The translations under genes were made by a program, and so were the position numbers. The notes under the pieces are model-generated. The model worked only from the letters and a program-made list of their open reading frames with translations, made no database searches and was not told the DNA's origin. From NCBI GenBank assembly GCA_900553065.1, contig USBZ01000066.1:1-6294 (forward strand): a DNA stretch of 6,294 nt, written 5' to 3'. The stretch comes from an uncultured Desulfovibrio sp. (lineage in GTDB: Bacteria > Desulfobacterota > Desulfovibrionia > Desulfovibrionales > Desulfovibrionaceae). This document shows, piece after piece, positions 5,704 through 6,294 of this stretch; position 1 is the first letter of the stretch, and every line of letters begins with the position of its first letter.

Positions 5704-6294
5704 TCAGATGTGTTCCACGTCGTCACCCAGGCGACGAACTGCGGCGTCATGCTTACGCTGCACTATGAAGGCGGAAACGGCGCTGGTGGCCGCCGCCAGC
5801 ATGGTATAGAGGCAGACATAGATGGGGTCGCCATCGGCTACCTTCATGAAGTACGTGCACAGACCGGGAACTATGCCTGCCACGAGGAAGCCGGGGAACT
5901 GGTATACGATGGAAATACCGGTATAACGAACATCGGCGGGGAAGAGATCGGAGAAAAGCGCTGCTTCCGGACCGAAAACGCCTGCGTAAAATACGCTGAG
6001 CGGAATGATGATGGCAAGGCCTATCATGAACAGGTTGCCTTCGCTTGCGCCCATGAGCCAGAAGGAAGGAAAGATGGAAAGGCCGCACAGAATGCTGGCG
6101 ATGCCGTACACGCGGCCGCGGCCGAAGCGGTCGGCAAGACGACCGGCAATAAGAATGAACGGACACATGACCAGCGCGGACACCATGACCATGGAAAGCG
6201 CTTCCGTGCGCGGCACGTTCACGTACTGCACCAGATAGGTGATGACGAACACGGCCAGCACGTTGAAGAACACGCCGTCGATCCAGCGGGCGCC
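5704..6294 (-). CDS. MFS transporter of the metabolite:H+ symporter type, N-terminal half missing
   Basis: The last 196 residues of a major facilitator; the frame stays open through the window end, so the 5' part is outside. Hydrophobic segments match the last six helices. After the first comes GRLADRFGRGRVYG, the loop signature seen after even and odd helix pairs of this superfamily. GPEAALFSDLFPADVRYTGI is typical of the metabolite:H+ symporter group, which includes ProP, ShiA and KgtP. Those members import proline/betaine, shikimate or 2-oxoglutarate with protons across the inner membrane; the substrate here cannot be read from this half. The C-terminus is a short charged cytoplasmic tail without the long coiled coil of ProP. 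It is followed by the GpdQ-like gene in the same direction, suggesting uptake and cleavage of a related compound. Confidence 0.9.
   Translation of the reverse strand, partial: GARWIDGVFFNVLAVFVITYLVQYVNVPRTEALSMVMVSALVMCPFILIAGRLADRFGRGRVYGIASILCGLSIFPSFWLMGASEGNLFMIGLAIIIPLSVFYAGVFGPEAALFSDLFPADVRYTGISIVYQFPGFLVAGIVPGLCTYFMKVADGDPIYVCLYTMLAAATSAVSAFIVQRKHDAAVRRLGDDVEHI

Noticed and set aside
4712..5809. Plus-strand open frame of 365 codons opposite the GpdQ-like gene
   Set aside because: The minus strand encodes a full-length enzyme with every expected catalytic residue; the plus frame is His/Gly/Arg rich and crosses the gap into the transporter gene.

Overview
This is a GC-rich bacterial chromosomal window with short intergenic regions, strong rho-independent terminators and well-formed Shine-Dalgarno sequences. 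A twin-arginine (Tat) exported enzyme and a lipoprotein with serine after the lipobox cysteine suggest a Gram-negative with an outer membrane. Codon use, GC bias and gene style recall gut-type Desulfovibrionaceae (Bilophila, Mailhella or Desulfovibrio). That placement is an impression only, because no marker gene in the window fixes it.

Layout: (1) Positions 1-50 hold the 5' two thirds of a tRNA-Ala(GGC) on the minus strand, cut by the window edge. (2) A 367-bp gap follows, then an unrecognised 282-residue protein on the plus strand (418-1266), closed by a textbook terminator. (3) After another 367-bp gap comes a Tat-exported metallophosphoesterase (1634-2623) with its own terminator. (4) A LacI-family regulator (2794-3876) overlaps a TPR lipoprotein (3873-4490) by ATGA, forming a two-gene unit. 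(5) A gene-free stretch (4491-4837) between convergent units carries a symmetric hairpin that could stop transcription from both sides. (6) On the minus strand, a GpdQ-like phosphodiesterase (4838-5662) lies 41 bp downstream of the C-terminal half of an MHS-type MFS transporter (5704 to the window end), with a strong 9-bp hairpin between them.

How the genes may work together: the transporter and GpdQ-like enzyme form a likely uptake-then-hydrolysis operon, possibly for a small phosphodiester. The exported phosphoesterase would act in the periplasm. The LacI-type protein is the only transcription regulator here and probably senses a small ligand, but nothing in the sequence ties it firmly to either phosphoesterase.

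I found no CRISPR array, insertion sequence, prophage gene, toxin-antitoxin pair or recognisable defence system. The most interesting points are modest: the two distinct metallophosphoesterases close together, the translationally coupled regulator-lipoprotein pair, the intercistronic hairpin in the transporter operon, an inverted repeat that swallows the regulator's ribosome binding site, and the unrecognised 282-residue protein.
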